Origin: a virus
DNA: 64,000 nucleotides
Reading direction: 5' to 3' (one strand)
Virus record (IMG/VR): IMGVR_UViG_3300034101_006325
Span: 124,001 to 188,000 of that record
This document shows, one piece after another, positions 43,587-51,482 of this stretch. The translations under genes and the position numbers were made by a program. Under the pieces are notes generated by a model that searched no databases, was not told the origin of the DNA, and saw only the letters and a list, made by a program, of their open reading frames with translations. How positions within the stretch are numbered: position 1 is the first letter of the stretch; each line of letters starts with the position of its first letter.

Positions 43587-44401
43587 AAAAAATTAAAATT
43601 ATTGCAGAAATTGGAATAAATCACAACGGCAGTGTTGAGTTGGCAAAAAAGATCATTGCAGTGTCTGCAGCAGCAGGCTGTGATTATGTTAAATTTCAAA
43701 AAAGAAACCCAGATGTATGTGTACCAGAAGATCAAAAATTAAAAGTTAGGTCTACTCCGTGGGGAGAAATGACGTACATTGACTATAAGAAAAAAATTGA
43801 ATTTGAAAAAGAACAATATGATGAAATTGACAAATTTTGCAAACAATTAGGCATTAAATGGTTTGCGTCTGCGTGGGATTTATCTTCTCTTGATTTTTTA
43901 AAAAGATATTCAGATGTTGTAAAGATTCCATCAGCACTTATTACAAATGAAGAACTTTTATTGAATGCAAGAAAAAAATTTGATTTTCTTTTAATATCAA
44001 CTGGCATGAGTACTGAGTCTGAGGTAGAAAATGCAGTTAAAATTTCAAATCCCGATGTAATTTTTCATACTAACTCAAGTTATCCTAGCAAAGTTGAAGA
44101 TTTAAATTTAAACTACATAAAACATCTAAAAAATAAGTTTAATAGAACGGTGGGTTATAGTGGACATGAATTTGGACTTGTTACAACATTTGCAACTGTA
44201 CCTTTGGGTGTCGAATGGATAGAAAGACATGTCACTTTAGATAGAGAAATGTGGGGATCTGATCAAAAATCATCTGTAGAACCATCGGGTATTTACAAGC
44301 TTGTCAAAGGAATACGGGATATAGAAAAATCATTAGGAAGTATTGGGCCAAGAGTAATTTGTAAAGAAGAATTAGAAAAGAAAAAATCACTTAGAGGTTG
44401 A
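43583..44401 (+). CDS. neuB: NeuB-like nonulosonic acid synthase without SAF domain
   Basis: Condenses phosphoenolpyruvate with an N-acetyl-hexosamine (phosphate) to form a nine-carbon sugar acid. The TIM barrel is clear: IIAEIGINHNGSVELAKKII, CDYVKFQKRNPD, ASAWDLSSLDFL, LISTGMSTESEVE, FHTNSSYPS, VGYSGHEFGL and WIERHVTLDR, followed by GSDQKSSVEPSG. The protein ends at residue 272, just after the barrel (EELEKKKSLRG). Typical NeuB proteins continue to about 340-350 with a C-terminal antifreeze-like SAF domain that contributes to the partner's active site. The stop is followed by a coupled HAD gene, so the shortening looks stable rather than a window effect. Confidence 0.9.
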   Translation: MKKIKIIAEIGINHNGSVELAKKIIAVSAAAGCDYVKFQKRNPDVCVPEDQKLKVRSTPWGEMTYIDYKKKIEFEKEQYDEIDKFCKQLGIKWFASAWDLSSLDFLKRYSDVVKIPSALITNEELLLNARKKFDFLLISTGMSTESEVENAVKISNPDVIFHTNSSYPSKVEDLNLNYIKHLKNKFNRTVGYSGHEFGLVTTFATVPLGVEWIERHVTLDREMWGSDQKSSVEPSGIYKLVKGIRDIEKSLGSIGPRVICKEELEKKKSLRG

Positions 44402-44403
44402 AT

Positions 44404-44709
44404 GTGTTAATTTACGTAGATATTGATGAAACAATCTGCAATACGCCTGACGATAGAAACTATTTAAAGTCTACACCCATAAAAAAAAATATAAAAATTA
44501 TAAATTCTCTTCATGAAAAAGGCCATCAAATTGTTTATTGGACTGCAAGAGGAACAGTCACAGGAATTGATTGGTCAAATGAAACTATTAGACAGTTAGA
44601 CGAATGGGGTGTCAAAAGAACAAAAGTTCTTTTTGGAAAGCCAGCATATGATTTATTCATATGCGACAAAGCGATTAATTCAAATGTTTTTTTTAATTTA
44701 ACTCAATAA
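44404..44709 (+). CDS. Small HAD-family phosphatase
   Basis: About 101 residues starting at GTG 44404, which has AGAGG six bases upstream. An in-frame TTG at 44398 has no spacing to that site. The HAD motifs are YVDIDETICNTP (nucleophile and acid Asp), VYWTARGTV (motif II), FGKPAYD (motif III Lys) and FICDKAIN (motif IV Asp). It follows NeuB directly, so a sugar-phosphate such as a nonulosonate 9-phosphate is a plausible substrate, replacing the eukaryotic-style phosphatase step. This is inference from position. Confidence 0.8.
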   Translation: MLIYVDIDETICNTPDDRNYLKSTPIKKNIKIINSLHEKGHQIVYWTARGTVTGIDWSNETIRQLDEWGVKRTKVLFGKPAYDLFICDKAINSNVFFNLTQ

Positions 44710-44722
44710 GGCATATTAATTT

Positions 44723-45229
44723 ATGATCAAACTTTTACCGATGATGCAATTGGAAGAGCTAAATCTTCTCGAAAAATATCTTGATAAAGAAAAAGTGATT
44801 TGCGAATACGGCTCAGGCGGTTCTACAAATTGGCTTTCAGAAAGAACCAAATTTGTATATTCAATAGAACACAACAAAGAGTGGTATGATAAAACAAAAA
44901 GTAGTTTGTCAAATAGAGAAAATGTAGAAATTTTTTATGTCCCAAGTTTTAATTGGGACCCAAGCACCGAAGGAAATATTGATAGTTTTGAAAACTACAT
45001 TAATATGCCAGGAACTTTAAATATAGATTTTTCTTTCTTTTTAGTGGATGGCAGAGCTAGAGTTGACTGTTGCAGGTTTATATCAAAAAAATTTCCAACA
45101 GCTATTATTGCTTTTCATGACTATACCAATAGAGCAAATGATGTTGAGCACAATTATTCAAGAGTCTTAGAACATTTAACTTTAATTGAAACCTGTAAAA
45201 CTCTTGCAATTTTTAAAAAGAAAGTCTAA
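44723..45229 (+). CDS. Putative SAM-binding methyltransferase-like protein
   Basis: A 168-residue protein. VICEYGSGGSTNWLSE resembles a SAM-binding loop, with FVYSIEHNKEWYDKTK as the acidic strand-2 region, then FSFFLVDGRARVDCCRF and IIAFHDYTNRAND at the expected positions of later motifs. Small size and a missing clear acceptor domain make the activity tentative. It closes the tightly packed sugar module, with a 57-base gap before the nuclease gene. Confidence 0.65.
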   Translation: MIKLLPMMQLEELNLLEKYLDKEKVICEYGSGGSTNWLSERTKFVYSIEHNKEWYDKTKSSLSNRENVEIFYVPSFNWDPSTEGNIDSFENYINMPGTLNIDFSFFLVDGRARVDCCRFISKKFPTAIIAFHDYTNRANDVEHNYSRVLEHLTLIETCKTLAIFKKKV

Positions 45230-45286
45230 ATAAAATAAAAATTATTCTAATGAACTAAGAGACACAACCATCTTATATTTGAGTCA

Positions 45287-46102
45287 ATGGAATCAAATCT
45301 GTCATTAGAAACTTTACCTACAGGAAAACCTCATGTTTCATTTTCTGAGGTAAAGTTATGGAAAGAATGTTCTTTTAGACATCATCTTGTTCATGTCAAA
45401 AAAATTGATTTATCTAAGCCCTCGCCCGTTTTAGATTTTGGCACAGCTGTTCATGCTTCTTGTGAAAAATATCTTTTGACAAGAGAGATGGACTACCAAG
45501 TAGCTTTTAAACATTTGGACGATGCCTGGAAAAAACATGAAGGAATTGTAGAATTCAATGCTTTGTCATTGGAAAAAGCAAAGCAAGAAGCTACACAAAT
45601 TCTTTTAGAAGTGCCTGCTTTTCTCGACAAAGAATTTCCAGGATGGGAAGTCGTTGATGCTGAACATCAGCTTTATGAAGCAGTTGAAGGCCATCCTCAC
45701 GCTTTCAAAGGATTCATCGACGGAGTTATAAAAGCCAAAGGGAAAAGAGGTGAGACAATCTATTGGATTCTGGATTGGAAGACAACGATTAGAGGCTGGC
45801 TTAGAGAAAAAAGATCTGATGAAATGGTTAAGTCACAATTGGCACTCTATAAAAACTACTGGTGTCAAAAAAATCCTGAAATTCAATTTAAAGATGTCAG
45901 ATGCGGTTTCGTCCTTTTAAAAAAATCTGCAAAACCAGGAGAACATTGTGAACTTTTTTCTGTTTCACTTGGAGAAGTTCCTATTAAAAGGTCTTTAAAG
46001 GTCGTTAGCAATATGCTTACTTCTGTAAAGAGAGGTATTGCTTTGAAAAATAGAGACTCTTGTACTTATTGTGAATACAAAAATACCAATCATTGCACAT
46101 AA
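45287..46102 (+). CDS. Cas4/RecB-like PD-(D/E)XK exonuclease
   Basis: A 271-residue nuclease. The N-terminus HVSFSEVKLWKECSFRHH contains Cys28. The nuclease core has FGTAVHASCEKYL, FKGFIDGVI (Asp), WILDWKTT (DxK) and SQLALYKNYW (Q-x-x-x-Y). The C-terminus has SCTYCEYKNTNHC, giving Cys259, Cys262 and Cys270. The four cysteines fit an iron-sulphur cluster as in Cas4 and AddB. It probably processes single-stranded or broken DNA. It lies between sugar genes and GT4 genes, away from the other recombination genes. Confidence 0.85.
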   Translation: MESNLSLETLPTGKPHVSFSEVKLWKECSFRHHLVHVKKIDLSKPSPVLDFGTAVHASCEKYLLTREMDYQVAFKHLDDAWKKHEGIVEFNALSLEKAKQEATQILLEVPAFLDKEFPGWEVVDAEHQLYEAVEGHPHAFKGFIDGVIKAKGKRGETIYWILDWKTTIRGWLREKRSDEMVKSQLALYKNYWCQKNPEIQFKDVRCGFVLLKKSAKPGEHCELFSVSLGEVPIKRSLKVVSNMLTSVKRGIALKNRDSCTYCEYKNTNHCT

Positions 46103-46131
46103 TTTATTTTTGATAGCATTAATTTTTATTA

Positions 46132-46148
46132 CAACTTTTAAAAAGTTG
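46132..46148. repeat. Intergenic 17-base inverted repeat
   Basis: CAACTTTT-A-AAAAGTTG, perfect 8-bp arms around one base, in the 60-base gap before the GT4 gene at 46163. It has the same geometry as the repeat at 41599-41615, though not the same sequence. A TAATAT/TATAAC stretch follows at 46150-46158. It may be an operator. No T-run follows it. Confidence 0.4.
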
Positions 46149-46162
46149 GTAATATAACGTGG

Positions 46163-47410
46163 ATGAAGAAAAAAACGATTTTAATGCTATCAGATCATCC
46201 TTTGTCTACTTCAGGCGTAGGCACACAGGCAAGATGGTTAATAACAGGTTTAATCAACACTGGTAAATATAGTTTTAGATGTTTTGGTGGTGCTGTTAGA
46301 CACGATAACTACGATCTTAACGTAGTAAGTCCTGATTTTGTCATTAAACCGACAAATGGTTTTGGTGATAGAAATCTTTTAAGAAAAACTCTAGCACAAT
46401 TAAAACCCGACGCTCTTCTTCTCTTTACGGATCCAAGATTTTTTATTTGGACTTGGGAAATGGAGGATGAGATTCACCAAGTCTGTCCTATTGCTTATTG
46501 GCACTTATGGGATAATGGACCTTGGCCGGAATTTAATAGGGCACTATACGCGTCCAATGATTTGATCAATTGCATTAATTATCCGACCTATGAGATGGTC
46601 AAAGAACGTTTTCCAGATAGGACAAATTATATTCCACATGCTGTCCCAAAGGATCTTTACTATCCTTTACCTGACGAAGAGGTAAAAAACTTTAAAAGAA
46701 ATCTTTTAGGCAAAGATAAAGAAGATCATTTTGTTGTGGGATATGTTAGTAGAAATGCCCGTCGAAAAATGCCAAGTGACATTATTGTTTCTTGGAAAAT
46801 GTTTATTGATGAGCTAAAGAAAAAGCATGGGCACACAAAAGCCAGTCTTGTCATGCATACAGAGCCTTTAGATCCGGAAGGACCTAACTTACATCATGTA
46901 TTAGATTCATTGGACGCGAAAGATCATGTTGTTTTTTCTAATAAACGTGTAAATTTTCAAGAAATGAATGTGATATACAACATATTCGATACAATCGTTA
47001 ATAGAAGCTCTAATGAAGGTTTTGGACTTCCTACACTAGAAACAATGATGTGTGGCAAACCAATTATTGCAATAAAGACAGGCGGTTTAACGAGACAAGT
47101 CGAAGATCCTGATACGGGTTTTCAACACGGCATAGCGTTGGAACCTGAAATAAAGTCTTTGGTGGGAAACCAAATGGTTCCTTACATTTATGAAGATTTC
47201 ATAAGCCACAAAACTTTGGCAGATGCATTTATGAAAATGTACGAAATGGGTCCTGAAAAAAGAAAAGAACTTGGACAAAAAGCAATGCAGCATGCGCACA
47301 AAAATTACAATATTGACAATATGATAAAAGATTGGGATTCTTCTTTGACCAAATTAATTGACAATTGGCAAGAAGGCAAAAACAAGAGATGGACGCACGA
47401 GGAGATTTGA
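46163..47410 (+). CDS. GT4 family glycosyltransferase
   Basis: A 415-residue GT-B enzyme. The N-terminus contains MLSDHPLSTSGVGTQARWLI, typical of acceptor-side domains. The C-terminal domain has GYVSRNARRKMPSDIIVSWK and the EX7E-type donor motif NEGFGLPTLETMMCGKPII, then TGGLTRQVEDPDTG. It probably retains stereochemistry. The product could extend the glycan built by the upstream island. The following GT4 gene begins just after the stop. Confidence 0.88.
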   Translation: MKKKTILMLSDHPLSTSGVGTQARWLITGLINTGKYSFRCFGGAVRHDNYDLNVVSPDFVIKPTNGFGDRNLLRKTLAQLKPDALLLFTDPRFFIWTWEMEDEIHQVCPIAYWHLWDNGPWPEFNRALYASNDLINCINYPTYEMVKERFPDRTNYIPHAVPKDLYYPLPDEEVKNFKRNLLGKDKEDHFVVGYVSRNARRKMPSDIIVSWKMFIDELKKKHGHTKASLVMHTEPLDPEGPNLHHVLDSLDAKDHVVFSNKRVNFQEMNVIYNIFDTIVNRSSNEGFGLPTLETMMCGKPIIAIKTGGLTRQVEDPDTGFQHGIALEPEIKSLVGNQMVPYIYEDFISHKTLADAFMKMYEMGPEKRKELGQKAMQHAHKNYNIDNMIKDWDSSLTKLIDNWQEGKNKRWTHEEI

Positions 47411-47411
47411 A

Positions 47412-48584
47412 ATGAAAAAAGCAATTCTTAGAGGACCTTCTCTCACACAATCCGGTTATGGCGTTCATTGTAGACAAGTTGCATCTTGGCTCTTGTCAAA
47501 AAAAGATTGGGATGTCAAATTCCAAGCTCTGCCATGGGGAGATACCCCGTGGTTATTAAATGAAAAATCAAATGATGGTTTGATTGATAGAATTATGAAG
47601 AATACTGTGGACCTATCTGACAGTAATTCTAATTATGACATCTCCTTTCAATTACAGCTTCCTAATGAATGGGATCACAAACTTGCAAAATACAATGTTG
47701 GAATGACTGCAGGAATTGAAACTGATATTTGCAATCCTGTGTGGATAGACTGCTGTAATAAAATGGATTTAGTCATAGTTCCTTCAAAGCACGCAGAAAA
47801 TTCATTAAAAAATTCAGGAAAAATTAACACACCAATTCAAATAGTACCAGAATCGTTTTGCAATGAAATTTTAGACGAAACAAGCACAGATCTTTTGAAA
47901 AATTTCCCTACATTTAGCACAAATACTAATTTTCTGGTATTTGGACAGATTACAGGGGACAATCCCATGAATGATAGAAAGAATATTTTCTTCACTATTA
48001 AATGGTTTTGTGAAGTCTTCAAAGATGATCCTGATGTAGGTCTTGTAATAAAGACAAATATCGGTAGAAATACTCAGATTGATAAAAAGAAAACGTTAGA
48101 ATTGATGTCAATCATTGTAAAAGAATGCAGAAAAAGTCAATTTCCTAAAATTCATATTATTCATGGTGACATGACAGACAAAGAAGTTGCTGCGTTATAC
48201 AAGCATCCTCAGATTAATGGATTTATTTCCCTAACAAGAGGAGAGGGATATGGCCTACCCCTGTTGGAAGCAGCAGCTAGCGGGCTACCAGTTATTGCCA
48301 CAGGTTGGTCGGGACATATGGACTTTTTATCCCGAGGAAAGTTTATTGAAATAGACCACGATGTGAAAAAAATACATGCATCAAGAGCAGACAATAAACT
48401 ATTCATGCCTGAAGCAAAATGGGCTGAAGCAAATGAAGATGACTTCAAGAAAAAAATCGTAAAATTTAAAAATTCTCAAGCAAAACCCAAAGAATGGGCA
48501 AAAGAATTAGAATTAATCATTAAAGAAAATTATAGTCAGGAATCAATTTTTAAATACTATGACAAAGTAGTTGAAAATATATGA
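47412..48584 (+). CDS. GT4 family glycosyltransferase
   Basis: The start is ATG 47412 (MKKAILRGPSLTQSGYGVHC), with GGAG upstream. A longer reading from 47358 lies inside the preceding gene. The 390-residue protein has VPSKHAENSLKNSG, a donor domain beginning FGQITGDNPMNDRKN and the EX7E motif RGEGYGLPLLEAAASGLPVI, followed by ATGWSGHMD. It resembles its upstream neighbour in layout (xxSGxGxxxR near the N-terminus). The next gene overlaps its stop (ATGA). Confidence 0.88.
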   Translation: MKKAILRGPSLTQSGYGVHCRQVASWLLSKKDWDVKFQALPWGDTPWLLNEKSNDGLIDRIMKNTVDLSDSNSNYDISFQLQLPNEWDHKLAKYNVGMTAGIETDICNPVWIDCCNKMDLVIVPSKHAENSLKNSGKINTPIQIVPESFCNEILDETSTDLLKNFPTFSTNTNFLVFGQITGDNPMNDRKNIFFTIKWFCEVFKDDPDVGLVIKTNIGRNTQIDKKKTLELMSIIVKECRKSQFPKIHIIHGDMTDKEVAALYKHPQINGFISLTRGEGYGLPLLEAAASGLPVIATGWSGHMDFLSRGKFIEIDHDVKKIHASRADNKLFMPEAKWAEANEDDFKKKIVKFKNSQAKPKEWAKELELIIKENYSQESIFKYYDKVVENI

Positions 48585-48883
48585 TTTTAATTTTATTGAC
48601 TGCCTTACTAATTTCTGTGAGTTCTCTTCTTTTTATAAGTGTCAAAAAAAATCTGGAATACATGGAGTTAATTGATGGGCTAGAAGAAAATTTAAAAGAT
48701 TCAATAGAATTATTAAACGAATACTATGTCAAAATAGACAAAAAATCAAAATTAGAACTTTTTTTGGATGAGCCAGTCACAAGAGAGCTGGTTGAAGACA
48801 TTAGGGGTTCAAAAAAAGCCGTTAAAAATGCGGCTGAAAAACTTTCTATTTACTTAGAAGAAACAGATGAAAATGACCAATGA
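48581..48883 (+). CDS. Small membrane-anchored helical protein
   Basis: A 100-residue protein with an N-terminal hydrophobic helix (LILLTALLISVSSLLFISVK) followed by a helical charged domain (ELIDGLEENLKDSIELLNE, then EPVTRELVEDIRGSKKAVKN). The expected topology is a short N-terminus with the C-terminal domain in the cytoplasm. It lies between a GT4 gene and the gp55-like gene, overlapping both. Function unknown. A spanin is less likely, because the C-terminal part looks cytoplasmic and lacks a lipobox. Confidence 0.7.
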   Translation: MILILLTALLISVSSLLFISVKKNLEYMELIDGLEENLKDSIELLNEYYVKIDKKSKLELFLDEPVTRELVEDIRGSKKAVKNAAEKLSIYLEETDENDQ

Positions 48884-49610
48884 AATTAAGGCAGCAATAA
48901 AAAAGAGATCTGAAAAAAAGCAAGATCCTCTAAAGATGTATTTTAACTCCGACACCCATAATGCAATTGTTAAATTTCAAGAAGAAAAAAGCAAATTAGA
49001 AAAAGATAAAATTTATGTGCAAGAAATTTTACCTTCATTTGAAAAACTTGTTGAAAACTTAATCAACATTCATAAATTTACAGGCCTCTATGATACATAC
49101 GAAGACTTAAAAAATGATTGTGTTAATTTTTTATTTGAGACAATAACTAAATTTGATGCGTCTAGAGGCACAAATGCTTTTTCATATTTTAATGTTGTTG
49201 CAAAAAATTGGCTGATCATAAAAACAAAACAAAAGAATCAAAAAACAAAAAAGAATGTAAGTCTTGATGATGAAAATTCTTTAAGCAATCATGAAAAAGA
49301 AATGATTGATGATTATTATTCTGTTCCTTCTCAAGACTATCTTCTGGAAACATTTGGATCTTCTGACGAAATTTTAAAAATTCTTTATGAGATAAGAGGA
49401 ATTATAAAAACAGAGAATGAGTTATTGTGCATTAATTCGATCATAACAATTTTTGAAAATATCGATGACATTGACTTGCTCAATAAAAATGCTATACTCC
49501 TCTACATGAGAGAACTTTCAGGTTTTAGTCCAAAACAATTAACAACTGCAATGCAGTCTGTCAAAAAATATTATAAAAGAATAAAACATGAAAACTTAGA
49601 AAGAGACTAA
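48867..49610 (+). CDS. gp55-like late sigma factor
   Basis: A 247-residue protein of the T4 gp55 type, which directs host RNA polymerase to late promoters with the sliding clamp. The region-2-like segment is LYDTYEDLKNDCVNFLFETI, TKFDASRGTNAFSYFNVVAK and NWLIIKTKQKNQKTKK. A disordered acidic middle (DDENSLSNHEKEMIDD) and a C-terminal helical region (YMRELSGFSPKQLTTAMQSV) follow. No region 4 domain is visible. The sigma-region-4-like protein at 23.2 kb could supply that function. ATG 48867 has AGAAG upstream. ATG 48873 is also possible. Confidence 0.85.
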   Translation: MKMTNEIKAAIKKRSEKKQDPLKMYFNSDTHNAIVKFQEEKSKLEKDKIYVQEILPSFEKLVENLINIHKFTGLYDTYEDLKNDCVNFLFETITKFDASRGTNAFSYFNVVAKNWLIIKTKQKNQKTKKNVSLDDENSLSNHEKEMIDDYYSVPSQDYLLETFGSSDEILKILYEIRGIIKTENELLCINSIITIFENIDDIDLLNKNAILLYMRELSGFSPKQLTTAMQSVKKYYKRIKHENLERD

Positions 49611-49611
49611 G

Positions 49612-49977
49612 ATGAAACTTGAAGAAGGAATGATAGGGATTACAGAGATTAATCTCGAAGAAAAAGTCAGAGACTTTTCAAGTCTTCTGGATCAGATAGA
49701 CGGTCTTTCCGATAAAAAGAAAAAATTGTGGAAAGAAATATATGAAAATGCTGTGTACGATCGTCAAAATGCATACACGCTTTTCGTTAAATTAGTAAAA
49801 ATTGTTGAAGAAAAAAGCACAGAACATGCTATACACGGAAAATCTTTGTCATCTTACATTGAAAAGATGAGCAAAGCTAATGATCAGCTGATTAGACTAT
49901 CTGAATTAATAACAAAAGCTGATAAGTCTAATGATGAAATAGATGCAGAAGACATGTTTAAAAAAATTAATGGATGA
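49612..49977 (+). CDS. Small helical protein after the late sigma gene
   Basis: A 121-residue, fully helical protein (KVRDFSSLLDQIDGLSDKKK, then YDRQNAYTLFVKLVKIVEEK, SSYIEKMSKANDQLIRLSEL, ending DAEDMFKKING). Position after gp55 would fit a gp33-like late co-activator, and the acidic-hydrophobic tail could bind the clamp. The central helix followed by ANDQLIRL also resembles small terminase proteins. Both are guesses and no family is certain. Confidence 0.7.
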   Translation: MKLEEGMIGITEINLEEKVRDFSSLLDQIDGLSDKKKKLWKEIYENAVYDRQNAYTLFVKLVKIVEEKSTEHAIHGKSLSSYIEKMSKANDQLIRLSELITKADKSNDEIDAEDMFKKING

Positions 49978-49983
49978 AATTAT

Positions 49984-51477
49984 ATGCCAACAATGTCAAA
50001 AGATACATTTTCACCATTACTTCCTGTAAATATTTCTCACGATCAATACGGAGATCTTGACTTAAAGCTAACAAACCATATTTCAGTACCACAACCAACA
50101 TTTTTTAAAGTTGTAGTATTAGAAGTAATTTCTGATCCTATTGTTTGTCAAGATGTTAAAAGATTAGACACATGGAAAAATATTCTTGGAGTTTCTAATT
50201 CTGTTTACGAAAAAATACTTCCAAGAAATACAATTATTGGTCAAAAAATTTTATCAGGAAAATCTCCGCTTGAGAGACCCATGTACATTTTTCCATTTTT
50301 TTCATCGCACTTGTCATTGCCATGTAAGCCTGGTGAAGTAGTTTGGGCCATGTATGAAGATCCCAATGCAAAAATTAAAGATATTGCTTATTGGCTTAGT
50401 AGAGTAGCAGAACCTCATCATGTAGATGATGTTAATCATACACATAGTCCTAGGCAATTGGACTCTTCATATTTTACTGGATTTAGAGAGAAAGTTGCAG
50501 GAACTGATACGATAGCCTACGAACTACAAAATTATCAAATGGCACAAACAATACAAGGCTCAAGAGCGCCATACGACGAAAAAACAAAATTTATTTCAGT
50601 GCCAGGAATTGATAGAGATGATATAATTTTTGAATCTTTAATAACAAAAATGGATGCATCACAGAGCTGCATTTTTGAATCAGTTCCAAGATTTAAAAAA
50701 AGACCAGGAGATGTAGCACTCGAAGGAAGCAATAACACTTTGGTCGTTCTTGGGACCAATAGAACAGATGTTGCTGCACTTTACCCACCTGGCCAACCTT
50801 CTCAGCAGTTTGATAAAGACAAATTTTCTGGTTGTATTGATATTGTTGCGGGCCGAGGAATGACGACTTCAACAGGTGGCACTCCTGTATCAACTACTAA
50901 TATACTAAGAGGAGACCCGATAAAGCAAGAAATTAATAAGTCTCTTAGAGAAGAAGAATTTACTCCAATGGAGGGAGATCCTGATTATGATTTAGACAGA
51001 AGTAGAATCCTCATTTCACAAAAAAATGTTGTCGATGCTGTCTTTTCAACTGATCCACATCTTTCTCTTCCTTCAGTTAATATGTCAGAAGGTAGTTCAA
51101 GAGCTTCTATTGCAATTAAATCTGATAAAATTAGATTAATAGCAAGGTCAGATATTTCTATTATCGTTACTGACTATGAAGAAGTAACAGAAAGTGATAA
51201 TTCTTCTGGTTATCTTAAGAGCAAATTTTCTTACGAAGAATGGGCTTCAATTACAATAAAAAGGGACGGAAATATAATTTTTTCTCCCGGTAAAAAAGGA
51301 TATATCAAACTAGGCGGAGATGATGCAAACAAGGCCCTTCTTTGCACAGATTTGCCTGCTACAGCGGATAATGGCAATGTAAGTTATTCTGAAGGAATTA
51401 TATCAACAGGAGCGGATAAAATAGGGACTGGTGCGCCAACTAATGGTACTTTTGCAACTAAGATTTTGGTCAAATAA
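49984..51477 (+). CDS. Baseplate hub/spike-like structural protein
   Basis: A 497-residue virion protein. Residues about 100-145 (FPFFSSHLSLPCKPGEVVWA, then AYWLSRVAEPHHV) resemble the OB-fold region of gp5/gpV-type spikes. The C-terminal part (KIRLIARSDISIIV, YIKLGGDDANKALLCTD) resembles the region leading into a spike beta-structure. There is no lysozyme domain in it. The lysozyme-like gene is the next one downstream. It opens the baseplate operon after the small helical gene, with a six-base gap. Confidence 0.7.
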   Translation: MPTMSKDTFSPLLPVNISHDQYGDLDLKLTNHISVPQPTFFKVVVLEVISDPIVCQDVKRLDTWKNILGVSNSVYEKILPRNTIIGQKILSGKSPLERPMYIFPFFSSHLSLPCKPGEVVWAMYEDPNAKIKDIAYWLSRVAEPHHVDDVNHTHSPRQLDSSYFTGFREKVAGTDTIAYELQNYQMAQTIQGSRAPYDEKTKFISVPGIDRDDIIFESLITKMDASQSCIFESVPRFKKRPGDVALEGSNNTLVVLGTNRTDVAALYPPGQPSQQFDKDKFSGCIDIVAGRGMTTSTGGTPVSTTNILRGDPIKQEINKSLREEEFTPMEGDPDYDLDRSRILISQKNVVDAVFSTDPHLSLPSVNMSEGSSRASIAIKSDKIRLIARSDISIIVTDYEEVTESDNSSGYLKSKFSYEEWASITIKRDGNIIFSPGKKGYIKLGGDDANKALLCTDLPATADNGNVSYSEGIISTGADKIGTGAPTNGTFATKILVK

Positions 51478-51482
51478 AAATT

